Assembly (NCBI GenBank): GCA_021325215.1
Contig: JAJPHO010000183.1
Span: forward strand, 1 to 64,000
Source: Alphaproteobacteria bacterium
GTDB taxonomy: Bacteria; Pseudomonadota; Alphaproteobacteria; Rhodospirillales; Magnetospirillaceae
Direction: 5' to 3'
Length of the DNA: 64,000 bases
Shown: in pieces, positions 1-8,300 of the stretch
Numbering within the stretch: the stretch's first letter is position 1
Layout of the letters: each line of letters begins with the position of its first letter
Notes under the pieces: model-generated
What the model was told of the DNA's origin: nothing
What the model saw: the letters and a program-made list of their open reading frames with translations, nothing else
The model's database searches: none
Made by a program: the position numbers and the translations under genes

Positions 1-1
1 C

Positions 2-1171
2 TTGCGTCCCGGCGACGGCGTCATCCATTCCTGGCTGAACCGCCTGCTGCTGCCCGACACCGTCGGCACCGGCGGCGATTCGCACACCCGCTTCCCGATC
101 GGCATCTCCTTCCCGGCCGGCTCCGGCTTGGTGGCGTTTGCCGCCGCGACGGGCGTCATGCCGCTCGATATGCCGGAAAGCGTGCTGGTGCGCTTCAAGG
201 GCAAGATGCAGCCGGGTGTGACGCTCCGCGATCTGGTCAACGCGATCCCGCTCTACGCCATCAAGGCCGGCCTGCTGACCGTCGAGAAGAAGGGCAAGAA
301 GAACATCTTCTCCGGCCGTATTCTCGAAATCGAAGGCCTGCCGGACCTCAAGGTCGAGCAGGCCTTCGAGATCACCGACGCCTCGGCCGAGCGCTCGGCC
401 GCCGGCTGCACGGTGAAGCTCAACAAGGAGCCGATCATCGAGTACATGACCTCGAACATCACCCTGATGAAGTGGATGATCGCCGAGGGCTATGCCGAGA
501 AGCGCACGCTGGAACGCCGCATCAAGGCGATGGAAGCCTGGATCGCCAAGCCCGACCTGCTGTCCGCCGACAAGGACGCCGAGTACGCGGCGGTGATCGA
601 CATCGACCTGGCCGACATCAAGGAACCGATCCTGGCCTGCCCGAACGATCCCGACGATGTGAAGTTCCTGTCCGAAGTGCAGAACGACCACATCGACGAG
701 GTGTTCATCGGCTCGTGCATGACCAATATCGGCCATTTCCGCGCCGCCGGTAAGATCCTCGACGGCAAGTCGGACATTCCGGTCCGCCTGTGGATCGCGC
801 CGCCGACCAAGATGGACCAGATGATCCTGACCGAGGAAGGCTATTACGGCATCCTCGGCCGCTCGGGCGCCCGCATGGAGATGCCCGGCTGCTCGCTGTG
901 CATGGGCAACCAGGCGCAAATCCGCAAGGGCTCGACCGCCATCTCGACCTCGACCCGCAACTTCCCGAACCGCCTCGGCATCGATACCCGCGTCTATCTG
1001 GGTTCAGCCGAGCTGTCGGCGGTCAGCGCCCTGCTGGGCCGCCTGCCGACCCCGGCGGAATATCTGGAGCAGGTCGGCATCGTCAATGAGAAGGCCGCCG
1101 ACATCTACCGCTATATGAACTTCGACCAGATCACGGCCTTCACCGAGGTCGCCGACAAGGTCGCGGTTTAA
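2..1171 (+). CDS. acnB: Aconitate hydratase B, C-terminal part (5' end outside window)
   Basis: This is the C-terminal 389 or so residues of the bifunctional TCA-cycle aconitase (citrate/isocitrate interconversion; 2-methylisocitrate dehydration in some species). Full AcnB is about 860 residues, so the frame is open at the left edge and no start should be assigned. The [4Fe-4S] cluster cysteines are visible: IGSCMTN, and the pair in [11 protein letters not shown]. The active-site region GGDSHTRFP and the [10 protein letters not shown] segment are also AcnB-typical. It ends at a TAA followed at once by a strong intrinsic terminator. Assignment is secure from family motifs. Confidence 0.97.
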   Translation: MRPGDGVIHSWLNRLLLPDTVGTGGDSHTRFPIGISFPAGSGLVAFAAATGVMPLDMPESVLVRFKGKMQPGVTLRDLVNAIPLYAIKAGLLTVEKKGKKNIFSGRILEIEGLPDLKVEQAFEITDASAERSAAGCTVKLNKEPIIEYMTSNITLMKWMIAEGYAEKRTLERRIKAMEAWIAKPDLLSADKDAEYAAVIDIDLADIKEPILACPNDPDDVKFLSEVQNDHIDEVFIGSCMTNIGHFRAAGKILDGKSDIPVRLWIAPPTKMDQMILTEEGYYGILGRSGARMEMPGCSLCMGNQAQIRKGSTAISTSTRNFPNRLGIDTRVYLGSAELSAVSALLGRLPTPAEYLEQVGIVNEKAADIYRYMNFDQITAFTEVADKVAV

Positions 1172-1186
1172 CAGCGCAGTCCGAAG

Positions 1187-1218
1187 CCCCCTGCCGGTTC
1201 GCCGGCAGGGGGTTTTTT
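1187..1218 (+). terminator. Rho-independent terminator of acnB
   Basis: An 11-bp perfect GC-rich stem (CCCCCTGCCGG / CCGGCAGGGGG) closes on a TTCG tetraloop and runs into six T residues. It starts 15 bases after the acnB stop. The T-run overlaps the stop codon of the convergent gene at 1217. Confidence 0.95.
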
Positions 1219-1939
1219 ATTGGTAATGCCGCACGATCGCCGCCACCGTGCCGTCGGCGGTCATGCGGGCGATGATGGCGTTGAGGCGGTCGGTGACGCG
1301 GTCGGGCACCGACTTGTTGCAGGCCAGATACATCTCGATGTCTTTCAGGAACAGGACCGGCACCACGTCAGACAATTCCTTGTCATGGGCGATCGCGTAG
1401 GAGCCGCCCAGCAATCCGCTGACCGCATAATCGAGCCGGCGCGCCGCCACCCGCTTCATGTTGGAATGAAAATCCGACACTTCGTCGATCTGAAAGCCGA
1501 GGGCTTTCAGATAGCGCGACGAGGCGCTGTCGTAATGGCCGCCGATCGAATGGCCGCGCGCATCGTCGACCGAGCCCGGCGCCGGTCCGTCGATGCGCCC
1601 GAACAGCACCCAGCGGTCCTTGACCAGCGGGCCGACCCATTTGAACAGGTTTTCCCGCTCCTCGGTCCGGCTGGCGGAAAAGACGCAGGTATCGCGGTCC
1701 CGCAGGGCCATCGCATAAGAGCGCGCCCACGGATAGAGCGAGAGAGTGTAGGACAGACGGCTTTCCGCCATGGCGCGGCTGATCACCTCGGTCGCGATGC
1801 CGCTGATCTCGCCGATGCCCGGCCCGGCCATGTTGATCGGCGCGACTTCCTCGGTGACGAAGCGGAGACTCTCGGCCCCGACAGCCAAGCGCGGCAATAG
1901 CGCCATGGCCATCCATAACAGCAATCCACCCCGCCCCAT
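1217..1939 (-). CDS. Periplasmic solute-binding protein, family 3 type (orphan)
   Basis: A protein of about 240 residues with an N-terminal hydrophobic signal (GLLLWMAMALLPRLAVGAES) and a bacterial family-3 extracellular binding-protein fold: FVTEEVAPINM at the start, YPWARSYAMA, and TEERENLFKWVGPL. These are typical of the amino-acid-binding-like proteins found without a transporter. No permease or ATPase is adjacent. The open frame continues upstream to 2332 only because it reads through a MITE-like repeat, so I start at the ATG at 1939, just before the repeat. It is a paralogue of the protein at 28479-29276. The ligand is unknown. Confidence 0.8.
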   Translation of the reverse strand: MGRGGLLLWMAMALLPRLAVGAESLRFVTEEVAPINMAGPGIGEISGIATEVISRAMAESRLSYTLSLYPWARSYAMALRDRDTCVFSASRTEERENLFKWVGPLVKDRWVLFGRIDGPAPGSVDDARGHSIGGHYDSASSRYLKALGFQIDEVSDFHSNMKRVAARRLDYAVSGLLGGSYAIAHDKELSDVVPVLFLKDIEMYLACNKSVPDRVTDRLNAIIARMTADGTVAAIVRHYQ

Positions 1940-1953
1940 CCCAGACCACGCCC

Positions 1954-2152
1954 TTAGAGCCTGTTTGGGAATTGGATATGACCTGCATCGCCGCCCTCGG
2001 CTTTCCGGCTGCGACCCTACGGGCACCGATATCAGAGGCTTGGGCGACGTTATCGCTCGCTCGCGATGCGCCGCATCGCGTCGCTCCCGCTGCCTGGCCC
2101 AAGCCTCTGATATCGGTGTGCAGGCCATACCCAATTCCCAAACAGGCTCTAA
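1954..2152. repeat. MITE-like palindromic element, 199 bp
   Basis: Terminal inverted repeats of 34 bp (1954-1987 and 2119-2152) match at 32 positions and begin TTAGAGCCTGTTTGGG. Inside them lies a second, perfect 22-bp inverted repeat (2024-2045 with 2097-2118) around GATATCAGAGGCTTGGGC. A 36-base stretch (1988-2023) is present in the left arm only. The ends sit at TA dinucleotides, compatible with TA target duplication. It encodes no transposase. It lies 14 bases upstream of the start of the binding-protein gene at 1939 and 49 bases before the RlpA-like gene. Confidence 0.8.
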
Positions 2153-2201
2153 GTAGATTCCGAGGCGCACAATTTGCCCGTATTGAGGGTAGATTGCCAA
2201 C

Positions 2202-2657
2202 ATGATGATCGTGCGAAAATTGGTGTTTTTTGCTCTGACGTTCGCTGCGATGTGCCTTGGCCCGCAGGCCGCAGCGGACGACGCTGCGCCCGCACCAGCG
2301 GCCAAGCCCGCCATGCACAAGCAGAAGGGCACCGCCTCCTACTACGGCAAGCACTTCACCCATAAGAAGACGGCCAGCGGCCAGCCGCTCGATCCCGGCA
2401 AGAAAACCGCGGCCAGCAAGACCCTGCCGCTCGGCACCAAGGCCGAGGTGGTCAACAAGGAAAACGGCAAATCTACCGAAGTGGTGGTCACCGACCGCGG
2501 CCCCTACGTCAAGGACCGCATCATCGACGTCACGCCCAAGGCCGCCGAGGAACTGGGCATGAAGAAAGAGGGCGTCACCGAGGTCGAGGTGAAACCGGTC
2601 GACGTGCCGAAGACCAAGGAACAGCAGGAAGAAGCGGTCAAGAACCCGCCGCAATAG
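2202..2657 (+). CDS. RlpA-like double-psi beta-barrel protein, secreted
   Basis: A 151-residue protein with a signal peptide (about residues 1-25, cleavage near QAAA-DD), then a compact double-psi beta-barrel: GTASYYGKHFTHKKTASGQ, LPLGTKAEVVNKENGKS, VVVTDRGPYVKDRIIDVT. This is the RlpA/expansin-like fold, associated in septal RlpA with cleavage of naked peptidoglycan glycan strands. It lacks the SPOR domain of true RlpA, so septal targeting is not implied. The DRGP motif is present. The C-terminus is charged and low-complexity. It is convergent with the chemoreceptor, with three bases between stop codons. Confidence 0.85.
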   Translation: MMIVRKLVFFALTFAAMCLGPQAAADDAAPAPAAKPAMHKQKGTASYYGKHFTHKKTASGQPLDPGKKTAASKTLPLGTKAEVVNKENGKSTEVVVTDRGPYVKDRIIDVTPKAAEELGMKKEGVTEVEVKPVDVPKTKEQQEEAVKNPPQ

Positions 2658-2660
2658 CTC

Positions 2661-4352
2661 CTACGTCGTCGCCATCTCGTGGATGAACGAGTCGATCACC
2701 TGCTTCAGCTTGCTGGACTGGACGCTGAGCTCGGACGAGGTCGACGAGACCTGCGTCGCCGAGGTGCCGGTCTCGCGCGCCAGTTCGGTGACATAAGCGA
2801 TATTGCCGGTCACCTCGCTGGTGCCGGCCGAGGCGAGCGCCACATTGCGGGCGATCTCGTTGGTGGCCGCCCCCTGCTCTTCCACCGCGGCCGCGATGGT
2901 CGCGGAGATCTCGTGGATGCGGGCGATGGTGCTGCCGATCCCGGCGATGGCCTGCACCGCTTCCTCGGTGGCATGTTGCACCGCCTGGACCTGGCCGGCG
3001 ATCTCCTCGGTCGCCTTGGCGGTCTGGCTGGCCAGCGTCTTCACTTCGCCGGCCACGACGGCAAATCCTTTGCCCGCTTCACCCGCCCTGGCGGCTTCGA
3101 TCGTGGCGTTCAAGGCCAACAGGTTGGTCTGGCTGGCGATGTCCTGGATCAGGCGCACCACCTCGCCGATCTTCTGGGCCGACGCCACCAGCCCCTGTAT
3201 CCGTTCGTTGGCGCGGCGGCTTTCCTCGTTGGCATGGCCCGCAACGGTCCGCGCCTCGACCATCTGGTGCGAGATTTCACCGATCGAGGCCGACAATTCC
3301 TCGGTGGCCGAAGCCACCGTCTGGACATTGGCGCTGGCCTCCTCGGCGCCGGCGGCGACCGCCTGGGCCTGGCGCGCCCCCTCCTCGGCGGTGGAAGACA
3401 GCGAGGTCGACGTGGCGTCCAGCTCGGCGGCGGCGGAACTGACCGTCTCCATGATCCCGGCCACCTCGCGATTGAACGTGGCGGTGGCGGCATCGCGCCG
3501 GCGGGCCCGGTCCTCGCGCTCGGCGATCTCGGCCATTTCACGCTGCTGCAGGGCCTTGCGCTCGAGTCCGTTGCGCTTGAACACCTCGACGGCGCGGGCC
3601 ATGCCGCCGATTTCGTCCTTGCGGCCGCAGCCGGGAATGACCACCGACAGATCCTCGTCGGCGAGGCGGCCCATCGCGCCCTGCATCTCGTCGACCGGAC
3701 GGCAGATGGTCCTGATCACCATGATGTAGGACCCCACGCCGATCGCAATCGCGATCAGCACCGCGATGGCGAAAATGATGCAGGCGCTGGCATAGGTCCG
3801 CCCCGCCGTGACCACCGCCTGGTCGGCCCCGGAATTGTTGTAGTCGATCACTTTCTCCATCGCCTCGACGATGGCGTTGAATTTGTCGCGCGCCTGCAGC
3901 GCCTGGCGGTCCGCCACCTCGCGATTACCCTTGCGCAGATTGTCGATGACCGTATCGACCATGGCGCGATACTCGGTCACCAGCGGAGTCACCGCCCCGA
4001 ACAGGGTCTTTTCCTCCTCCGACGAAATCAGGCTGGTGGTGTATTTGTTTTTCAGATCGTCATAAGTGGCCCGATAGCCTTCCAGCGTCTTGACGCCGGC
4101 ATCCAGTTCCTCGGGCGTGCGCGCCTGGACGATCGGCCCCAGCAGCGCCGTTCGGGTGCGGGCGAGAAAATATTCCATGCGGGACAGGGTCCTGACGCTG
4201 GGCAGCCAGTTGGACCCCATGTCGGTCACGTTGAACTGCAGCCGGCCCATCTCGACATAGCCGCAGATGCCCAGCAGCACGAACAGCGCGAGCAGCGCGC
4301 CGAATGCCGCGCCCATGCGGGAGCGGACGGTCAAATCCTGGAAAACATTCAT
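2661..4352 (-). CDS. Methyl-accepting chemotaxis protein (4-helix-bundle sensor)
   Basis: A 563-residue inner-membrane chemoreceptor. TM1 is near residues 15-35 and TM2 near 190-215. The periplasmic part between them is mostly helical and fits a 4HB_MCP domain. A HAMP domain follows, then the cytoplasmic signalling hairpin with the conserved tip ([20 protein letters not shown]) that contacts CheA/CheW. There is no C-terminal CheR-tethering pentapeptide. I start at the ATG at 4352, which has GGGAGG six bases upstream; this gives exactly the same length as its tandem paralogue at 4422-6113. The ligand is unknown. Confidence 0.93.
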   Translation of the reverse strand: MNVFQDLTVRSRMGAAFGALLALFVLLGICGYVEMGRLQFNVTDMGSNWLPSVRTLSRMEYFLARTRTALLGPIVQARTPEELDAGVKTLEGYRATYDDLKNKYTTSLISSEEEKTLFGAVTPLVTEYRAMVDTVIDNLRKGNREVADRQALQARDKFNAIVEAMEKVIDYNNSGADQAVVTAGRTYASACIIFAIAVLIAIAIGVGSYIMVIRTICRPVDEMQGAMGRLADEDLSVVIPGCGRKDEIGGMARAVEVFKRNGLERKALQQREMAEIAEREDRARRRDAATATFNREVAGIMETVSSAAAELDATSTSLSSTAEEGARQAQAVAAGAEEASANVQTVASATEELSASIGEISHQMVEARTVAGHANEESRRANERIQGLVASAQKIGEVVRLIQDIASQTNLLALNATIEAARAGEAGKGFAVVAGEVKTLASQTAKATEEIAGQVQAVQHATEEAVQAIAGIGSTIARIHEISATIAAAVEEQGAATNEIARNVALASAGTSEVTGNIAYVTELARETGTSATQVSSTSSELSVQSSKLKQVIDSFIHEMATT

Positions 4353-4421
4353 GATCAACCTCCCGGACGCCCTCCTGGCTTGCCGGAGGGTTCTCTTGCA
4401 CCAAGGATAAACAGCGGACCT

Positions 4422-6113
4422 TCAGCTAGCGGACATTTCGCGGATAAAGGATTCTATCGTGGCCTGCAGCCGGGTCGCCTGCGTATTGAGGTCACCGACC
4501 GCTTTGAGCACATGGCTGGCGGACTCGCCCGTCTCGCGGGCCACCTCGTTGACGGCGGCGATGTTGCTCGTCACTTCGCTGGTTCCGGCCGAGGCCTGGG
4601 CGACATTGCGGGCGATCTCGTTGGTGGCCGCCCCCTGCTGTTCCACCGCGGCGGCGATGGCGGCCGAGATCTCGTGGATGCGGGCGATGGTTTCGCCGAT
4701 GCCGGCGATGGCCTGCACCGCCTCCTGCGTGGCGTGCTGCACCGCCTGGACCTGCCCGGTGATCTCCTCGGTCGCCTTGGCGGTCTGGCTGGCCAGGGTC
4801 TTCACTTCGCCCGCCACCACCGCGAAGCCTTTCCCGGCGTCGCCGGCCCGGGCCGCTTCGATGGTGGCGTTCAAGGCCAGCAGGTTGGTCTGGCTGGCGA
4901 TATCCTGGATCAGGCGCACCACTTCGCCGATCCGCTGAGCCGATTCGACCAGCCCCTGTATCCGTTCGTTGGCCCGGCGGCTTTCTTCGTTGGCATGTCC
5001 CGCCACGGTGCGCGCCTCGGCCATCTGCTGCGAGATCTCGCTGATCGAGGCCGACAATTCCTCGGTGGCGGCGGCCACCGTCTGCACGTTGGCGTTGGCT
5101 TCCTCGGCACCGGCCGCCACGATGGAGGCCTGGCGGGCCGCCTGTTCGGCAGTCGAGGACAGCGAATTCGAGGTGGCATCCAACTCGGTGGCGGCGGAAC
5201 TGACCGTCTCCATGATGCCCGCCACGTCGCTGTTGAAGGTCGCCGTGGCCGCGTCGCGCCTGCGGGCCCTTTCCTCGCGCTGGGCGATCTCGGCCATTTC
5301 GCGTTCCTGCAGGGCCTTGCGCTCGATGCCGTTGCGCTTGAACACCTCGACCGCGCGGGCCATGCCGCCGATCTCGTCGCGGCGCTGACAGCCGGGAACT
5401 TCGGTGGTCAGGTCGTTATCGGCCAGCCGCCCCATCACCCGGCTGAGCAGCTGGATCGGCGAACAGACCGTCTTGATCACCATCCCATAGGACAGAAAGC
5501 CGATCGCCAGCGCGATCGCGATCGATATCCCGAGAATGAGCTTGGCGTTCGTGAACGTGGTCTGAGCATGGTCCATGGCCATCGCGCTGCCCTGATTGTT
5601 ATAGGCGATGACCTTTTCCTGGGCCTCGATCATCAGGGCGAACTTGTCGCGCGCCTTGATCGCCGTATCGGCCGCCGCGGCATGGTTGCCTTGCCGCATC
5701 AGCGCGATGACTTTATCGGTCTCGGCGCGATAGGCCTGCTCGACAGGCTCGACCGCGTCGAACAGCGTCCGCTCTTCCGGCGAGGCGATCATCATCTTCG
5801 AATAATGCTGGTGGGCATCGTCATATTTGGCGAGATAATTGCCCATGCGCTTGACCCCGTCATCGAGCTCGGCGGGAGTCGCAGCCTCCAATACCTCGCC
5901 CAACAGGGCGCCGCGCGCCCGGGCAAGATAATATTCCATCTGCGATAGTTCACGGACGCTGGGCAGCCAGTTCTCGCCCATGTCGCGGACGTTGCTCTGC
6001 AATCGCCCCATCTGCAGATAGCTGCATGTTCCCACGATCAAAAGAAGCAGCAGGAGCGCGCTGAAAGCCGCTCCCGTTCTGTTGCGAACCGACCAATCAG
6101 AAAGAGCATCCAT
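4422..6113 (-). CDS. Methyl-accepting chemotaxis protein (tandem paralogue)
   Basis: This 563-residue chemoreceptor has the same architecture as its downstream neighbour: TM1, 4-helix-bundle periplasmic domain, TM2, HAMP, and a signalling hairpin with [20 protein letters not shown]. The two are nearly identical through the cytoplasmic half and diverged in the periplasmic sensor, as expected for tandem duplication with ligand diversification. The start is the ATG at 6113, preceded by GGAGGGAAAG. The stop is 69 bases before the start of the second copy, so the two are probably one transcript, this gene first. An AT-rich region of about 295 bases upstream should hold the promoter. Confidence 0.93.
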   Translation of the reverse strand: MDALSDWSVRNRTGAAFSALLLLLLIVGTCSYLQMGRLQSNVRDMGENWLPSVRELSQMEYYLARARGALLGEVLEAATPAELDDGVKRMGNYLAKYDDAHQHYSKMMIASPEERTLFDAVEPVEQAYRAETDKVIALMRQGNHAAAADTAIKARDKFALMIEAQEKVIAYNNQGSAMAMDHAQTTFTNAKLILGISIAIALAIGFLSYGMVIKTVCSPIQLLSRVMGRLADNDLTTEVPGCQRRDEIGGMARAVEVFKRNGIERKALQEREMAEIAQREERARRRDAATATFNSDVAGIMETVSSAATELDATSNSLSSTAEQAARQASIVAAGAEEANANVQTVAAATEELSASISEISQQMAEARTVAGHANEESRRANERIQGLVESAQRIGEVVRLIQDIASQTNLLALNATIEAARAGDAGKGFAVVAGEVKTLASQTAKATEEITGQVQAVQHATQEAVQAIAGIGETIARIHEISAAIAAAVEQQGAATNEIARNVAQASAGTSEVTSNIAAVNEVARETGESASHVLKAVGDLNTQATRLQATIESFIREMSAS

Positions 6114-6408
6114 CTTTCCCTCCACCACCAAAGATGGTTGTCGCAGCGCAATATTGGGGGAAAGTATAACATCTCCTATACATTAATAACATCGGCTGAT
6201 TGTAAAATATTACAATGGTTTTATTTACAAATCCTGCCGCAATCGGTCGGTTTTTCGCAGGGAGAAGGGCGGACGGTGGCCGGATACCCCTGTTAATTCC
6301 GGGGAAAACTCATGAATAAGTCTGTGGAAAATTTGCAATGCCGCGACAGGTGCGCTATTGATAATGGGCTGTTAACGGTAAACCACCACCTGTCGAAGGG
6401 ATCAGGTC

Positions 6409-6657
6409 ATGACAGCCAGAGCTACGCGTCTCAGAGCCTCGCTGGCCGCCAAGACCGCCCTGACGGTCCCGCAGCCGAAAACCGACCGCGCCGCTTTCGC
6501 GGATGTGCCATCGATGGATGAGCCCAGTCTGCACGAAATGCTGCACGATCCGATCATGCAGCGCCTGATGAGCAGCGACGGGATCACGCGCAGCCAGCTG
6601 ATGACGCTGGTCGCCGCCGCCCGCAGCCGCCTTCGTGAAGATAATTACACCCGCTAA
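6409..6657 (+). CDS. Small conserved-looking hypothetical protein, 82 aa
   Basis: A short basic protein with no signal or membrane segment. The N-terminal third is Ala/Arg/Lys-rich and probably disordered. The rest (SLHEMLHDPIMQRLMSSDGI, then a helix through SQLMTLVAAARSRL) looks like a small folded helical domain. A GAAGGGATC ribosome site lies just upstream of the ATG, and codon use matches the genome, which favours a real gene. It is convergent with the LysR gene. I do not recognise the family. Confidence 0.6.
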   Translation: MTARATRLRASLAAKTALTVPQPKTDRAAFADVPSMDEPSLHEMLHDPIMQRLMSSDGITRSQLMTLVAAARSRLREDNYTR

Positions 6658-6672
6658 AGGGTCCGTGGGGCT

Positions 6673-7533
6673 TCAGTCTTCCGCTTCGAGCGACGCTACG
6701 TAACGCATCCCGCGCACGGCCGTGCGCAGGATGTCGCCCAGCTGCTCGTCGGCGATCGGATAGGTCATATAGGCCGGACGCCGGAATTCGGGAGCCTCCG
6801 GCACCAGACAGAGGCGGCCATCCTGGATATAGGGCCGCACCACCCGCATCGGAAAATAGCCGAAGCCGCCATTGGCCAGCATGTGCTGAAGCCCGAGCGC
6901 GCCCAATCCCACCGACACCGCCGGCGTGGCCAGGTCGGGGAAGGCCTGGGCGTGGGCGGCGCGGTATTCCGGCCCCCAATCGACGAACACATAGCCGTCG
7001 TCCCACTGCGACAGCTGGCGCGGCTTGGTCGACACCAGTACCAGGCGTTCCTCCAGCAGCTTTTCGGTGATCAGGCCGGGACGCGACAGCGGCGAATACA
7101 TCACGCCGATATCGATCAGCCCCTCGCTCAGCTGGCGCATCAGCCCGTCGGACAGGCCGACCTCGACCTTCAGCGCGACGTCGGGCATCTGCTGGCGCAT
7201 CCACGGCACCCAACGCAGCAGCATGCGATCCCACAGCGAGAACTGGCCGCCGACGGTCAAGGCGGCGCGGAAACCGGGCGGCAGCGCGATGTCGTGGCGC
7301 GCCTGCTCCCACACCCGCACCAGGGTGCTGGCATAGCGCAGAAACTGATGGCCGGCGGGGGTCAGCTCGGTGCCGGTCTTGCTGCGCAGGAACAGCGGAC
7401 GGCCGATCTCGTCCTCCAGCGCCTTGATGCGCATGGAGACGGTCGACTGGGTTACGTCCAGACGTTCCGCGGCCTTGTTGAAGTTGCCGGTTTCGGCAAT
7501 CTCCAAGAAGGTTCTGGCAAGATCGATATTCAT
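6673..7533 (-). CDS. LysR-family transcriptional regulator
   Basis: A 286-residue regulator. The N-terminal winged helix-turn-helix spans about residues 1-60 (FNKAAERLDVTQSTVSMRIK), followed by the linker helix and a LysR-type effector domain starting near residue 90 (ALTVGGQFSLWDRML). No divergent target gene exists: the upstream side is a repeat tract followed by the co-directional yccF. Target and inducer cannot be read from context. Confidence 0.92.
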   Translation of the reverse strand: MNIDLARTFLEIAETGNFNKAAERLDVTQSTVSMRIKALEDEIGRPLFLRSKTGTELTPAGHQFLRYASTLVRVWEQARHDIALPPGFRAALTVGGQFSLWDRMLLRWVPWMRQQMPDVALKVEVGLSDGLMRQLSEGLIDIGVMYSPLSRPGLITEKLLEERLVLVSTKPRQLSQWDDGYVFVDWGPEYRAAHAQAFPDLATPAVSVGLGALGLQHMLANGGFGYFPMRVVRPYIQDGRLCLVPEAPEFRRPAYMTYPIADEQLGDILRTAVRGMRYVASLEAED

Positions 7534-7622
7534 GAGCGGCCGGAAGCCTTAGGGCAGGTTACCCTTCAGCTTCTAACCGTTTTGCACAGCAACATCAATA
7601 CTGCGGCGAAAATATGGCCACA

Positions 7623-7642
7623 CTGTGGCGCGAGCGCCACAG
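7623..7642. repeat. Perfect 9-bp-stem hairpin beside the tandem repeat
   Basis: CTGTGGCGC / GCGCCACAG with a two-base loop. It follows directly the conserved end of repeat copy 1 when read on the minus strand, and resembles the self-complementary arms inside the repeat family. It may be part of the element or an adjoining terminator-like hairpin. Confidence 0.6.
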
Positions 7643-7645
7643 CTT

Positions 7646-7761
7646 TATATGTCCCTCAGGCGCCGGGCGCGCACTCCGTGCGCTTGGCTACCGCGCCAAG
7701 CTATACAGAGACCGGGCGTCGGGTGTCGCTAGCGCGGGGCCGCCTTGCGGCCCGGAAAACA
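7646..7761 (-). repeat. Dispersed hairpin repeat, copy 1
   Basis: Read on the minus strand: a first hairpin (GGGCCGC AAG GCGGCCC), the conserved block beginning CGCGCT, a variable spacer, TATAGCTTGGCGCGGTAGCC, a second hairpin (GCGCAC GGA GTGCGC), then GCCCGGCGCCTGAGGGACAT. The core matches copies 2, 3 and 4; the spacer differs. Together with copy 2 it fills the gap of about 350 bases between yccF and the LysR gene. Confidence 0.9.
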
Positions 7762-7766
7762 GGTAA

Positions 7767-7883
7767 TATATGTCCCTCAGGCGCCGGGCGCGCACTCCGT
7801 GCGCTGGGCTACCGCGCCAAGCTATACCGTCCGTGTAACCGCGGCCGTCGGCAGCGCGGGGCCGCCTTGCGGCCCGGAAAACA
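7767..7883 (-). repeat. Dispersed hairpin repeat, copy 2 (tandem with copy 1)
   Basis: Same orientation and nearly the same sequence as copy 1, five bases away. Both hairpins are identical to those of copy 1, but the roughly 25-base spacer after CGCGCTGCCGAC is different. Its first base on the minus strand lies three bases past the yccF stop codon, so the htpG-yccF transcript should carry it. Confidence 0.9.
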
Positions 7884-7886
7884 ACA

Positions 7887-8297
7887 TCAACGATCTAAAT
7901 TGATAATTGTCATACCGATCGGAGCTAGCGATATGCGCACCAGCTTGAAGTGCGCGACCGCCAGCGGCAGGCCGATGATGGTCAGGGCGCAGGCGATGCC
8001 GGCCAGGACATGGCCCAGCGCCAGCCACCAGCCGGCGGCGAAGAACCAGATCACATTGCCGATGAAGCCCAAGCCCCCGGTGCCGATATCGTCCTGCCCG
8101 GTCAGCTCGCGGCGGCTGACCGCCGCGCGGCCGAACGGGAACAGCGTGTAGCCGGCGATCGCGAAGGCCGCGCGGCTCCACGGCAGCAGAACGATGGTAA
8201 GCGCCATGATGACGGCTACGATCACCCAGGCGACGGCCATCAGCCCACCCCCGAACACGATCCAGATCAGGTTGAGGATGAAGCTGACGGGTCCCAT
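7887..8297 (-). CDS. yccF: YccF-family inner-membrane protein
   Basis: A 136-residue membrane protein made of two repeated YccF-type units (MGPVSFILNLIWIVFGGG, then GFIGNVIWFFAAGWWLALGH), giving about four hydrophobic segments. The conserved ILNLIW, PFG and CALTIIGLPLA elements fit the family, whose function is not known. The start codon is three bases after the htpG stop, so it is translated from the htpG message. Confidence 0.85.
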   Translation of the reverse strand: MGPVSFILNLIWIVFGGGLMAVAWVIVAVIMALTIVLLPWSRAAFAIAGYTLFPFGRAAVSRRELTGQDDIGTGGLGFIGNVIWFFAAGWWLALGHVLAGIACALTIIGLPLAVAHFKLVRISLAPIGMTIINLDR

Positions 8298-8300
8298 CGG

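Noticed and set aside
1217-2332. 371-codon version of the binding-protein gene
   Set aside because: The extra N-terminus reads through the MITE-like element and part of the RlpA gene; the signal peptide begins at the internal ATG at 1939.
2679-5948. Open frame of 1089 codons on the plus strand opposite both chemoreceptors
   Set aside because: It mirrors the codon structure of two clear MCP genes. The His/Gly/Arg/Asp-rich product is typical of antisense frames in high-GC DNA.
7646-7883. Possible CRISPR array or transposon ends in the tandem repeat
   Set aside because: There are only two units of about 117 bases with five bases between them, internal hairpins and no cas genes; related copies occur singly elsewhere.
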